Positions 1 through 11,859 of a stretch of 64,000 nt of DNA are shown here, piece by piece (within the stretch, counting starts at the first letter, position 1; each line of letters opens with the position of its first letter). Both the position numbers and the translations under genes were made by a program. The DNA is from Puffinus mauretanicus. Lineage: Eukaryota > Chordata > Aves > Procellariiformes > Procellariidae. The notes beneath the pieces were generated by a model, which ran no database searches, had not been told where the DNA came from, and worked only from the letters and a program-made list of their open reading frames with translations. The stretch is taken from assembly GCA_023333565.1 (NCBI GenBank), contig JAJKFH010001402.1, forward strand, positions 186,001 to 250,000, written 5' to 3'.

Positions 1-39
1 CCACAATGTATTGGTGGTTCAAAAAGAAAAAGGGGGAAT
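1..39 (+). mobile_element. 3' end of an ERV internal region with polypurine tract
   Basis: Only the last 39 bases of a retroviral interior are in the window. A purine-rich run (positions 21-37, A-rich then five G) ends two bases before an LTR that begins TGTTGCAG. This is the usual position of the polypurine tract that primes plus-strand DNA synthesis. The rest of the element lies left of the window, so its class cannot be read from protein motifs. Confidence 0.7.
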
Positions 40-116
40 TGTTGCAGAATGGCTGAGGGAACGCGGTCACGGCTCCATGGAGGAGCCTTGCGATTCAATT
101 TTGACATAAGTTAGCC

Positions 117-194
117 AGACTAGGCCGCAGTGAAATACTCTCAGATTAGGCCGCAGCGAAACTTTCCCAGACTAGGCCTCTGTGAAAAGTCTGA
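117..194 (+). repeat. 26-bp tandem triplet in LTR U3
   Basis: Three consecutive copies of a 26-bp unit beginning AGACTAGGCC (117-142), AGATTAGGCC (143-168) and AGACTAGGCC (169 onward). The third copy is more diverged. Tandem repeats upstream of the promoter are typical of retroviral enhancers; an enhancer role here is inferred from position only. Confidence 0.75.
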
Positions 195-333
195 GTCATT
201 CTGATAAAGGAGAACAAGAAGGCCGTACTGACCTTGCACGGTGCAGAAAAACAACCTTTGAAGAAAACACTAAGAAAAACAGGATGGACACCTGGACCAC
301 GTAGCAGTAGCCAAGTAGGAGGGGTATGGTAAT

Positions 334-390
334 GTAGTTTGTAGAGCTAAGCCAATAATCATAAGTAGTTTGTAGAGCTAAGCCAATAAT
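334..390 (+). repeat. 31-bp direct duplication carrying CCAAT boxes
   Basis: A 26-bp word starting GTAGTTTGTAGAGC and ending CCAATAAT occurs at 334-359 and again, identically, at 365-390. Each copy carries a CCAAT box. They lie just upstream of the TATA-like and poly(A) signals, so the duplicated part is probably the proximal promoter. Confidence 0.85.
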
Positions 391-520
391 TGTGTGACAA
401 GTATGCATAAAGTAGAACTTAGTGCATAAATACATGTAGGATTCTGCAATAAAGTTGAAGCTTGCTTTATCACTCACATTGAGTCGGCTGCTTGTCTTCC
501 CTCGCTCGTCGCATGTGACA

Positions 521-1335
521 ATATGGAGAGATGGCTATTGGTGGAGCCTATAGGACCGGCACATCTCAGAAGTTAGGAGTTGGAAACAATCACAGACTAG
601 TAGCTTTAGTTGAAAGGAATGTTAATTTTGTTAAGGTAAACTTCTTAGCCAGACCTCACAATCCTCAATATTAATAATTTTACCAGGAGTTCTGCCATTG
701 CCTTTGCTAAGCATTGGGATTTCACCCCAACAGTCTACACTACAAGAAACTAGCACAGAGGATTTCAAGGCTAGATCTTTACCATCTGCCTTCTGGCCTG
801 CCATCAAGAAAGACATATTTGAAAAAGGATTTGACAAAAAAAGTTGCCTTCTTCACCCTTGTCACAACTGTACACTCTGATGACCATTCCCAGAACCCAA
901 TCTGAAAGCAGGAATTCACTTCATTGTAGCCATGTTGACCATGCCCAGGTAGAATATATGTACCCGGGTGCTTGCTAGTTGTTCTATGCTTTAATATACC
1001 TTCTTACCAGTTTGCCTAATACACACATTGGGCTCACACTTCTATTTGGTAACCTCCTCGCTGAGAGCCTTTCCAAACTATTGGCATTGTATTTTTCACC
1101 CTCTAGACATCTGATCTCAAGGCAGCATAATTCAGATGTTCTTGGGTGAGCACTATCTGGTAGCATGGTACTAGCTATTTTGTCAATTTGATGTTCAGTC
1201 TAGGTACGTTACAGTCACTATTACAGAGCACATATTCAACTATAAAATTTTGAACTTGATACACAACAGTCCTATGGGGCAACCTGCATTTCCTGAAATG
1301 AATATTCATTGACAACTCAGTGAATTCAATCATTA
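521..1335. other. Intergenic DNA, no recognised feature
   Basis: AT-rich single-copy-looking sequence between two LTRs. Only short open frames occur, none with recognisable motifs. I see no retroelement similarity. Confidence 0.5.
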
Positions 1336-1339
1336 CAGT

Positions 1340-1894
1340 TGATGTAGTAGGTATAGTTTGTTCGTTTTGTAATTTTGAACATTGTATACTGTTCTGTTCG
1401 TTTCTGTAATTTTAAAACAATGAAGATTTGATGCTTAAAAAATTAGGTATTGTGTTTGCAGGTGTGTAGTATTGTTAGACTCTAGTAAAGATTAACCTTA
1501 AAATCAAGAACCATAAATGAACGTGATCCAGACGTGGCTCGGAGACAAACCTCGACCTTATAAGGGAAGAAAGGAACAGGTTCACGAAGAGTTCACTACC
1601 CTGCCGACCACCAGAGACCACCCGAGACCCTCAAGAAGACCCCAAAGACTTTAGTGCGCATGTGTCTAGGATGATGTAATATTATAATTAGTTCTTGGAA
1701 ATTTAATGAATATGTAGAAGAGAATCTTAAAATATGTATGAGAAGCATAGATATAAGCAGAAAGGTGATTAAACCAGGTGTGCTTGATTTGTGGCAAGTC
1801 CACCGAGCACCCAGGCCTGAATAAAACAATATCTCTCCTGACGTGTGGAATTGGTTACTTGCACGCCGGGCACGAATCCGCTTTTCGGACAACA
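1340..1894 (+). mobile_element. Solo LTR of the gamma-type ERV family
   Basis: The LTR begins TGATGTAGTAGG and ends CGGACAACA. It is flanked on both sides by CAGT (1336-1339 and 1895-1898), a 4-bp target duplication as gammaretroviral integrases make. It has AATAAA at 1820-1825. The same LTR occurs at 8032-8700, 54,528-54,828 and, in reverse, at both ends of the 55.8-62.7 kb provirus. No internal sequence is attached, so it is a solo LTR left by recombination between two LTRs. Confidence 0.9.
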
Positions 1895-1898
1895 CAGT

Positions 1899-2689
1899 TA
1901 TATTCAGTTTTAAATCAATAAATGGTATTCAGATATGAGCAGACTTCATTTCTGCCAAGGAAAACACAGGCTACTGTTTATCTTTTATGAAAATATATGA
2001 CATATTCAAAAATTTTACAAACAAAGAAAAATTGCAATGTAAATTGATTGAAGAGGAAAATTTTAAAATGTAAATGAGAATTGAAAGTTTCTTAGAAAAA
2101 CAGTGTAAAAATTATTATTACACAATTATTACACAAGGATAGAGGACAATAACCATTCATTTTGAAGCAAAAAACAATCTAAACTTTTGTATAGGTTCAT
2201 TTCAAGGTGGAAACAGTAAAAAATAGCACATAAATGGTTCAGAAAAAAAAATTGGAATATTCAGTTTACATTTCAGATGACTATTTTACAAGAACCATGA
2301 TAGAAACTCAGGACATGACAACGATTAATAATTTCCCAGATCAATAGTAACTAAGACTAACGATAAAAACTATTCCCTAGAGAAAAACAATAATCAGCCT
2401 GCATGCTTTGCATCAGAGAGCTCCAAGAGAATTTGCTAGGCCACTTGCTAGTTTGCTGAAGATAATATCTAATAAATTTGAATTAGCATGGAATCTCCAA
2501 TGGACTAAATTGCAAAACCAAGATACACTAATTTCCATTAAAATAGGAAGAACAATATGTGGCATCCATCCTGGACAAAATAATAAGAAAAACTGACATC
2601 AGTGTTGCGTGGCTAAGGAACAAATAGGTGGGAACAGGATTAATATAATTTTAACATAGTTACAGAAATTAGAGCTAGTCAGTCTGATT
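1899..2689. other. AT-rich intergenic DNA
   Basis: Strongly AT-rich, with no convincing coding or repeat signal. The longest open frame (2408-2596, plus) has no recognisable motif. Confidence 0.5.
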
Positions 2690-3545
2690 TGGATTTGGTA
2701 GATAAATGAAATTACAAAAATGCTTTGATCTCCAGCTAAAGGATATTCTGTTAATAAAAACAGTACTGTATAACACCAACAGAATACAATAGATGGATTA
2801 GGGACTACATAACTGATCTCAAAGTGACGCTTTCATAGAGGAACAGTTAACAAATGTGGACATTTCCAGCAGGGATTCACAGGGACCATCTCTAGGCATG
2901 ATTGCCTTTAATATTTTTATCAATGAAGTTGAAGTGAAAATGAAAATCACTGCTGGTACATTTTGCAGAAAACAAAGGCTGTAAAGGTGAGGGCAAAGTA
3001 CTTCTTCATAATACACATTTTAACACCTTAGAACAAAAGAACAGGCCTGTAAGAACAGAATTTGTGGAGGGTGTGAATTTGAAAACGTTGCTAGGAGCAG
3101 TGGACAACAGATTGGCCACAGTAGAGGATTTACAACAGCAAAGGAAATCCTGACGATCCATGCATGAGTAAACAGATCAATGAAAAGAACATTTATAGTC
3201 CACGCTTCTTAAAGGATATTGAAAAGCTGGAAAGGGGAGAGGGAGCACAAATAAAAAGATGAGTGTACAGGAAAATTCTTTACAGCTACAGACCCAAAGA
3301 GCTCATTCACGCTTAGCATAAGAAGATAGACAGATGAGTGATTGAAACATCTAATTCTCTTCAGTAGGAAGCACACAGGACTCTACAGTCTGGCAAAGAA
3401 GGGCATGACACAAAGCAATGACTAGAAGATTCAGCCAGACAAATTCAAACTGGGAGCTAGATAACCATTTTTAGCCATTCACAAAATGACATATAGTCAA
3501 ATAAGCAGTGGGGCTACCTTCCCAGGAAGTCTGCTCTGGCCAAGT
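2690..3545 (+). mobile_element. Old, degraded CR1-like LINE remnant
   Basis: Around 2910-2990 the plus strand reads FNIFINE followed, some residues later, by a damaged match to the FADDTKL segment of CR1 reverse transcriptase. The catalytic Asp-Asp is lost. Downstream text at 3420-3540 resembles CR1 tail protein sequence, but no intact 3' tail is visible. Limits are approximate. If correct, this is the oldest LINE in the window. Confidence 0.4.
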
Positions 3546-6404
3546 TCAAGTTACTGTGGTCCAAAATTACCGAGCTCAGCACAGGATTGTCTACTACATG
3601 CTTTTCCTGTGTATCTAACATAGCCACCCTCTTGGACACAAGGTACCAGGCTATGCAGTCAGTTTCCATGCAGTTGTATTTATGTCAAAACACATTAATT
3701 TATGGTATGCCCTTTCAGTGACCTTTGGCAGTCCTGCCCAAAGAACCTGGTTGTGAAAAGCGAGTAATTTTTCACAGCTAAATTCTTACATATTGTGATC
3801 GAGGGTCACTTCATAACCTTCGCTAAACCCCTCTGCTAAAACACTCTTTCCAGTATTCAGTACATGGAGACAGCAAGACTGGTCCCTGCCCTTAGCGTTT
3901 AGCTTGGAAAGACCAAGGGAGGCAAAGGAAAGTGAGCCAATCAAGATGCAAAGGCTGCAGAATCATGCTCAAATGAAGTCTTGATAATGCAAGCTTGTAT
4001 GAAATCTTATGACTAAACTGAGCTCTGAAATCCTCCACACAGCTCTACCCACCCCACAGGTCCCTCCATCCTCAGCATAAGAAGTCTCTATACCTGTGCT
4101 CCCAGTTCAGTTCTGCCCTGAAGTTTGTCATTTGTGATACAGGCTGGGCAGGGCTTACGGCACTCCTGACCTTGTGAAAATAGACACTCCTCTGCTGATG
4201 GTTTGAGTGTTGTCCAAAGAGGTAGGAGAGATAGGGCTTGATATCTCCCCAGTAACAAAATTTAATATATGTGTGTGAGGTTTCTAACTGCCTTATGGTT
4301 ACATACATCCCTCTGTCTCTCATCACCATGCTGGGTAAGAGGAGTGGTTCCAGAGCTATTTTTTAGGGAGAGCTCAATGGGTTTCAGGACAGCCCAACCC
4401 ATTTGGAGAGACCTTTTTTGGGAACTGTATAAGCTAGCTAAAGTCTGTCATCTTCAGGTTTTAAGATTAAAAACTGTCTTTTCATGGCTTTCAGCAAGAT
4501 ACATTTGGCTCTTAGGAATACTGTTCTGAGGCATCTAGCTCCTTCCAAGCCTTGTAAAAGAAATTTGGCTTCCACTAGGAGCATTAGAAGATACTGCTTG
4601 GATCAGAAGGGGGCCACAGGAGCATATGGCACAAAAACACTCATCGCTCTTCTAAAACGAGTAAAGAAAATTTTCACCAAACATAGAATGTTTTTGAACC
4701 TGCAAGGAAAAAATATAAAAAACTTCAGGGGAAATTTCCAACAAGATCAATATCTACAAGATTTTCTGTCCAAAAATAATGAAATCAAAAGGAAACAAAG
4801 TATTTCCCTCTCTAAATAAAAAGCCCATGTTTAAACAATGGGAAAAGCCAGAACAAAATCTTTGCAATAAGAATGTATTGGCCCAGCTCAATAAACTCTC
4901 ATTTTCCTTGAAAAAGATTTTATGTTCACCCCTCACAAATGCAAATGACAACAGAAATTGCAATGTTCCTTTTTTCTGGTATTTTAGAAATGTCATTTTC
5001 AGCTACCTAAAATAAAAAACACTGCTTAAAATATAAGCCCTGCTTCACATATTGTTTTTGACAGTCCAGCCTGGACCTCACCACAATTACACCACCACCT
5101 ATAACTTCAGGTGCACAACAAAATCCAGGGATAAGTCCTTCTAATTCCATATCTGAGAAGTAGTGTCAATATTGAATTTGCTAATGCTTATGCACTACTC
5201 TATCCTACTGCCTTACTGTCTTACAGGGTAATAAATACCAACACACATACAGCCAGAAAAATTACTTGTAATGTCTTCCTCTAATCTCCAAAAGAAGCAG
5301 CTACAGGAAACATTAAATAGGTCTTCCCCACTACTAATATAACAAGCATGTTGAGGAATTAGTCAATTTGCAAAACAAAATGTCCAAAGCATGATCCTTT
5401 TAAATTGTAACTGTAACTTCTGCAGTGTCCTTAAAGGAGTTCTGAAAAAGTACTTTACTACAGAGATCATGCAGTTAGAGTTGTGTCAGAACCTAATGTA
5501 CCTTGACAGAGAAAATTTACCATATGAGTTCAGTCCAACCAAAAACAGTGTCAACACTGAGTGAAATAGCCTGAAAGCATCCATCCGCCTGGTGAAAAAG
5601 ATTGGGAGATCTCTTTAGTAGCCAAACCCTCTAAAGAACTTCCTGGATACCATGTCTATCTTTGTTAGGGTTATATCCCACTCTTTTTGAGACCTGATTC
5701 TCCCCTGCTGTCCTCTTGGGACTTGTGCAAAGGGCAACCCAGGTAGGAGTAGTGGTACCAGTCTGCTTTGTGCGCTATGATTAAACAAGAAGAGGCAGGA
5801 TGTATCAGGCTCTCTCACAGCCATCTCTCCTGCCAAGCTCTCTTGCTTTTCTTCCTCTATCCATCTCCAAACCTGGGCAGCATATTTCCAGGGAACATAG
5901 GTTCTGCTATGCTAGGGACTCGACCCATACCCCCACAGAAAAGGGAATATGGACATCCAACAGTCACTCCCCATCCCATGTTGCAGCCCCAGAGCAACTT
6001 GCAAGAACTGTAGATGCTCTAACAGTGATTTACCCAGAGGACAAATGACCTGCCAGTGAAAGAAGGGATTGGACTGCAGGGCATTTTCTGGGTGCAGTCT
6101 TCCAGATAAATAAATTAGAAATTTAAAATCCTTGATAAGAGTTTTTTTATTATATATAACAGATACTGGTTTTTCATCTTTACATTTCTCTCTCTTTTAC
6201 TCAGTATTCATAGAAAAACTTCACCTACTTCTTAACTCCCAAGCTTTAGTTGAAGCATAACATCCACGTTAAAAGGTCATGAATATTTACTACAAGGCAT
6301 AAGGAAAGTGTTTAAGTGCAACTTTCCTCTATTTCAGAGACTTTCCGTTTTCACCTGAATTATAGGGATGACATTGCCTTAAAGCAGCAAGGTTGAGCAC
6401 TCAT
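3546..6404. other. Intergenic DNA, no gene seen
   Basis: Nearly 3 kb of mixed composition. The open frames here are short, have no conserved motif and lack plausible splice or promoter context. No tandem repeat or LTR structure was seen. Confidence 0.5.
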
Positions 6405-8031
6405 TCACACATATCATTCTCACCAACAAAGATGGGCTGGTGGGGAATGTGAAGCTCAACGGCAGCGTTGGCTGCAGTGACCGCAAAATGGTGGAATTCA
6501 AGATCCTTAGGGCACCAAGGAGGACGCACAGCAAGCTCACTACCCTGGACTTCAGGAGAGCAGACTTTGGCCTCTTCAAGGATCTGCTTGGTAGAATTCC
6601 TTGAGATAAAGCCCTGGATGGAAAAGGGGCCCAAGAAAGCTGGTTAATATTCAAGGATCACCTCCTCCAAGCTCAGGAGCGATGCATCCCAGGCAAAAAC
6701 TCCAGGAGGCCTGCATGGATGAACAAGGAGCTCCTGGACACACTCAAACACAAAAAGAAAGCCTACAGAGGGTGGAAGCAATGATAGGTAGCCTGGGAGG
6801 AATACAGAGAAATTGTCCGAGAGCCAGGGATCAGGTTAGGAAAGCTAAGGCCCTGACAGAACTAAATCTGGCCAACGACATCAAGGGCAACAAGAAAAGC
6901 TTCTATAGGTATGTCGGGGATAAAAGGAAGACTAGGGAAAATGTGAGCCCTCTCTGGAAGGAAACGGGAGACCTGGTTAATTGGGATATGGAGAAGGCTG
7001 AGGTACTCAATGACTTTTTTTGCCTCAGTCTTCACCAGCATGTGCTCGAGCCTCACCACCCAAGCCGCAGAAGGCAAAGGGACTGGGAGAATGAAGAGCC
7101 ACCCACTGTAGGAGAAGATCAGGTTCGAGACCATCTAAGGAACTAAAGCTGCACAAGTCCATGGGACCCAATGAGATCCATCCATGGTCCTGAAGGAACT
7201 GGCAGATGAAGTTAAGCTAAGCCACTATCCATCGTATTTGAGAAGTTGTGGCAGTCCAGTGAAGTTCCCACTGACTGGAAAAGGGGAAACATAACCCCAT
7301 TTTTAAAAAGGGAAAAAAGGAAGACTTGGGGAACCGCAGGCCAGTCAGTCTCACCTCTGTGCCTGGGAAGATCATGGAGCAGACCCTCCTGGAAGCTATG
7401 CTAAAGCACATGGAGGACAGGGAGGTGATTCGAGACAGCCAGCATGGCTTCACCAAGGGCAAGTCCTGCCTGACCAACCTAGTGGTTTTCTATGATGCAG
7501 TGACTATATCAGTGGTCATGGGAAGGGCTACAGATGTCATCTATCTGGACCTCTGTAAGGCCTTTGACACGATGCCCCACAACATCCTTCTCTCTAAACA
7601 GGCGCGGTATGGATTTGATGGGTGGACTGTCCAGTGGATGAGGAATTGGTTGGATGGTCGCATCCAGAGGGTAGTGGTCAACAGCTCAATGTCCAGATGG
7701 AGATCCGTGACGAGTGGTGTCCCGCAGGGGTCCATATTGGGACTGGTACTGTTTAATATCTTCATCAATGACATAGACAGTGGGATTGAGTGCACTGTCA
7801 GCAAGTTTGCAGACGACACCAAGCTGAGTGGTGTGGTCGACATGCCTGAGGGACAAGATGCCATCCAGAGGGACGTGAACAAGCTCGAGAAGTGGGCCCG
7901 TGTGAACTTCATGAGGTTCAACAAGGCCAAGTGCAAGGTCCCGCACCTGGGTTGGGGCAATCCCTGGTATCAATGCAGGCTGGGGGATGAAGGGATTGAG
8001 AGCAGCCCTGCCGAGAAGGACTTGGGGGTAC
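6405..8031 (+). mobile_element. CR1 LINE, 5' part (5'-truncated)
   Basis: The element starts inside the endonuclease end of CR1 ORF2 (6413-6500 reads LTNKDGLVGNVKL) and runs through the linker and most of the reverse transcriptase. It is cut at 8031 by a solo LTR. CR1 copies are usually 5'-truncated because reverse transcription stops early, so the missing start is normal. The tail resumes at 8705. The copy is fairly young, since the reverse transcriptase is open for over 700 bp. Confidence 0.9.
6682..7146 (+). pseudogene. CR1 ORF2 fragment, linker between endonuclease and RT
   Basis: This open stretch includes a CR1-typical linker ([16 protein letters not shown] about residues 68-83, then a segment reading [10 protein letters not shown]). 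The frame is disturbed at both ends: the preceding endonuclease-end peptide and the following RT lie in other frames, so at least two indels separate them. It is a fragment of a dead LINE, not a separate gene. Confidence 0.75.
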
Positions 8032-8042
8032 TGATGCAGTAG
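7326..8042 (+). pseudogene. CR1 ORF2 reverse transcriptase fragment
   Basis: A 238-residue open frame with the LINE reverse-transcriptase blocks in order: [15 protein letters not shown] (block 1), [22 protein letters not shown] (first catalytic Asp), [11 protein letters not shown], then FADD at 7806-7817 (second catalytic Asp pair). The frame ends because the solo LTR starts at 8032; the final residues are LTR-encoded. In life this enzyme copies CR1 RNA at a nicked target. It lacks its endonuclease and C-terminus here and cannot be active. Confidence 0.9.
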
Positions 8043-8700
8043 GTACAGTATCTACTATTCCATACTCCTCACATCTGTAATTCTAAACAATGACTGCTCG
8101 CTTCTGCGCTTCTGTAATTCTAAACAATGATTGATACAGTATCTACTATACCATACTGCTCACTTCTGTAATTCTAAACAATGAAGTCTTGTTGCTTAAA
8201 AGTTAGGCAACTAGCAGGTATTGTGCTTGCAGGTGTGTAAAATTGTCACTAGTATAGAATATGGTCCCGGAAACATTGTTAGACCCTAGTAAAGATTAAC
8301 CTTGAAATTAGGAACCATAAATGAACGTAGTCCAGACGTGGCTCGGAGACAAACCTCAACCTTATAAGGAAAGAAAGGAACGGGTTCATGAAGAGTTCAC
8401 TACCCTACCGACCACCAGAGACCCCCTCGAGACCCTCAAGAAGACCCTAAAGGCTTTAGTGCGCATGTGTTTAAGATGATGTAATATTATAATTAGTTCT
8501 TGGAAATTTAATGAATATGTAAAAAAGAAACTGAAAATATGTATGAGAAGCATGAATATAAACAGAAAGGTGATTAGACCAGGTGTGCTTGATTTGTGGC
8601 AAGTCCACCGAGCACCCAGGCCTGAATAAAACAATATCTCTCCTGAGCGTGTGGAATTGGTTACTTGCACGCCAGGCACGAATCCACTTTTCAGACAACA
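8032..8700 (+). mobile_element. Solo gamma-type LTR inserted in CR1
   Basis: Starts TGATGCAGTAGG and ends CAGACAACA, with perfect 4-bp target duplications GTAC at 8028-8031 and 8701-8704. AATAAA is at 8625-8630. At 669 bp it is longer than the 555-bp copy at 1340 because its 5' part is duplicated: a block ending TTCTGTAATTCTAAACAATGA recurs within 8041-8190. CR1 reading resumes immediately after the duplication, which proves the insertion order. Confidence 0.95.
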
Positions 8701-8704
8701 GTAC

Positions 8705-8960
8705 TGGTGGATGAAAAACTGGACATGAGCAAATAATGTTAAGGAAGAAGTTTTTTACAATGAGGATGGTGAAATACTGGAACAGTTTGCCCAGAGAGGT
8801 AGTAGGTGCGCCATCCTGGAAACATTGAAGGTCAGGTTGGATGGGGCTCTGAGCAACACGACCTATTTGAAGATGTCCTTTCCCACGGAAGGGGGGTTGC
8901 ACTAGATGACCTTTAAAGGGCCCTTCCAACCCAACTATTTTATGATTCTATGATTCTATC
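8705..8960 (+). mobile_element. CR1 LINE, 3' part after LTR insertion
   Basis: Continues the CR1 frame (VDEKLDMS follows LGVL before the LTR). It then skips part of the usual C-terminal region by an internal deletion and ends in the avian CR1 tail: ATGATTCTATGATTCTAT after a CCTTCCAACCCAACTATT segment. The tail is the recognition site for CR1 reverse transcription. Confidence 0.85.
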
Positions 8961-11859
8961 TCTCTAAAGGGCTTCCAAACCTGTTTGTTGATCCTGTTTG
9001 CATAAGATCAACTGCAATACTTGCCCATGCACATATGCCTGCCCTTGAAAGGAGGTATTATCATTCAAAATTTCTGCAGCAGGATTTATCTGTGTCACAA
9101 AGAGAGAATGCCCACCCTGCAGTAATCACCTCTCTGCAGGAGGGAATGGCTGTCCCATCTACGCTTGCTTAGTGACTAGCTTAATGGCCTTTCATGCCAT
9201 GACTGAAGCCTGTAAAAATAAACCCAGATGCCATTTTATTGGTGTTTAGGCATGCACTATGGCATCTTATTGAGCAGCCTCCATGGCACTCTGATTGCTA
9301 CAATAATTTCACTAGACACAAATATCAGCATGATGTAGAAATATGGCTGCTGAGGGCACCTGAGTCATGAATCAAGGTTTTGCTAAAGAAAGACAATCCA
9401 TCAAAAAGCAACTGACAGTGCTAATTAGAAACACTAGAAACTTAATTTGGAACACATCTCTGATAGACTCTTTCTCAACTGATTCTGCACAGAACTCTGG
9501 TTCTCCACTCCTCCCCTTCGCTCTCCTCCCCTTCCCTCCCTTCTCCTCTCCTCTCTTGTTCTTTATAGCTGCTGGTTATTTCTCCCTTAAATCAGTCCGT
9601 TCAGAGCTCTCACTGGCCTCCACTTAAGAAAGACACATGATGGCTTGAGGTTTGAGTCTTGCTAACCTGATTTCGATGCCATTTGTGCTTAATCACTGAT
9701 CAGCTTTCTGTCCTAAAAAAAGAACACATCTTCTACACTTACCTTGCAGCTTTTGGAGCTTAGTTAGAACTGCTTTCACCTGTGGAACCAGAAAAGTGGT
9801 AGCCACACCACCATTCAGCTTCATGTCAAATGATTACTTCTTTATTTCCTCAGGGTCCTGAGAGGTTTTGCTGTGACAAGCTCATGGCCTGCTCCAGCCA
9901 AATACATTATATGAAGTCACACTTTATCAGAAACAGTGTCACGATTTTCTAGGACACAGTCTATCATGCAGCATATTAATGAAATATCTTCATGTTTCAT
10001 TAAAGCCTCCAAGCAATTTAACCTATTTTGCTGTCTCTTTCTGAGACAAAGCGCAAGTCACAGCATATTCCATAGATGGACTCTTTGCTCTCCGTGTTTT
10101 CCCAATGCAAGGAAATTTTCAGTTGGTGTTGAATAAGAAGCTGAAATTCCCCATTGAATAAAAAGTGATTGCTGGAGGAAAATCTCTAGTAGGCTTTCTT
10201 CTTTTCCTTTTGAAATCCTTCTGGTCAGCATTCTGAAAAAGATATGAGACTAGATATGATAATGGACTTTTGGGAGTGCTACCTACCTTTGGCACATCCG
10301 AAAAGACAAGGAAGCCAATATGGTTCTGCTATTCTGCTATATTAAAATCATGAACAGACAAGCTTTCATGGCTTTGGGACAGTAGGACAGAAGTATTTTT
10401 ATTTTCCTTTTGGTTTTTCAATACTTTGTTTATATTTTTCCAACCTTTCCCTCAATTAGAAATATTTTTGTCTTCTAGAAGTGGAGTTTTTCATGGAACA
10501 GATCCTGTCCAGAAATTTTAATAAGGTAAGGTTTAAGATAAATCTTACAGAAATAAATTAACCTAATTTTCCTGTTGGACCCAACATGCAGTAGCACTTC
10601 AGGGAAGCATTGTAGCTTGAGTGGAGACCCATCCCTGTGTTCTAGCCAGTACCTCTCCTCTGCTCTTCATGGTACTCTGCAGATCCAGCCCGGTCCTGCT
10701 TTTCTTCAAAAAACCCTGCTTAATGGAGTGTTTCATTTCTGGCAAAGACCAAGACATTTCTCAATAGGTCTATTTGCTCTTGTATCTTGTAGACAATGTT
10801 TCACACCCAATTAATGCTCTATGTGGCAGCACTAATACTTCCTTCTTTAAAAGATTTTTCTAGTCTCCATAAAACCAAGAAGAATGGCATTTGTCCTCTT
10901 TTTGTTTCTTGGGTCTGAGGAGAAGGGGAAAGAAGGCCTCCAGGCAGTGCTTGCCTTGCCCCACAGCCTCTGTTCCTCCTCAGGAAGGAAAGTCACATCA
11001 CTAACTTGACATACACAAAGTCTGGGAAAACAGGCAGCTATCGCATTCTGCTCTGCAGAGAAATAGATCACATGTCAAAAAGAAAGGAAGGCATCAGACT
11101 GAAATTGGCTGAGAAGATGATGTTTGTCATCTCCCTTTTTGCAGTCTAAACATAATAAGCTGTATTAAACCATGATAGCTCATAAAGTGCACAGCTTCTA
11201 CCAAATCACTATTTTTTATGGAGACAGTAATGAACATAAGATGTCTTTGTAGAAGTCATAAAACCAGAGAAATTTCCAACACTAAAACACTAAAACATGT
11301 GTGAAAATACTTTGTAAACAGAAAATATTCAGATAACTTGGAGAAATGGGGATGTTTCAAAAGAAGCTGTAAGGAGCAGCAGTTTTATGAAAACAGTATT
11401 TCCTGTGAACTTACAACAAAGTTCATCTTTATACCGCTATGAGTTCTTTAAGAACAGTTTTGTAAATAAAAATCCTGACCAATATAAGAGCAGCAAAAAT
11501 ATATTAAATCCACAGCTCGGGGAACAGAAAGTCCCAAAAAAATCAAGCCAAATTATATTTCATTTTTTCTGTTGTGCAAAAAGTCTTCAGTGTGTCCTTG
11601 GAGAGACTTAGTTTTATGCACATGGTGCAGGTCCAAAAATCAAAATGTAACATCTTTCTTTTAATTTATATTTTAGGGATTAAGACATTTTAGAACGCTC
11701 CAAGCTGAAGTGGTGTGAAATCCTGTTACAGTTCGGATATTAATATGGATTTCATGGACATGACTTAACCTTTTTATGTAATCTATAATACCATGATTAT
11801 TTACTCTTCCCTGATGAGTATAACACATGATTGTGTTACATGAAACACATGAAAAAAAG
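8961..11859. other. Intergenic DNA
   Basis: Contains a pyrimidine-rich run near 9500-9560 and AT-rich stretches. No gene, LTR or tandem repeat is supported. Confidence 0.5.

Larger units (their letters stand above)
40..520 (+). mobile_element. LTR (3' LTR of the element entering from the left)
   Basis: The segment begins TG and ends CA (GTGACA at 515-520), directly after a polypurine tract. It carries a polyadenylation signal AATAAA at 448-453, a weak TATA-like CATAAATA at 425-432 and two CCAAT boxes inside a direct repeat. About 480 bp is normal for a retroviral LTR. It shares no obvious sequence with the other LTRs in the window, so it is a third family. No target duplication can be tested because the 5' end is outside the window. 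Confidence 0.75.

Noticed and set aside
3870..3960. Possible ancient SINE/LINE tail (GGTCCCTGCCC text)
   Set aside because: The match is too short and degraded to name or delimit an element.
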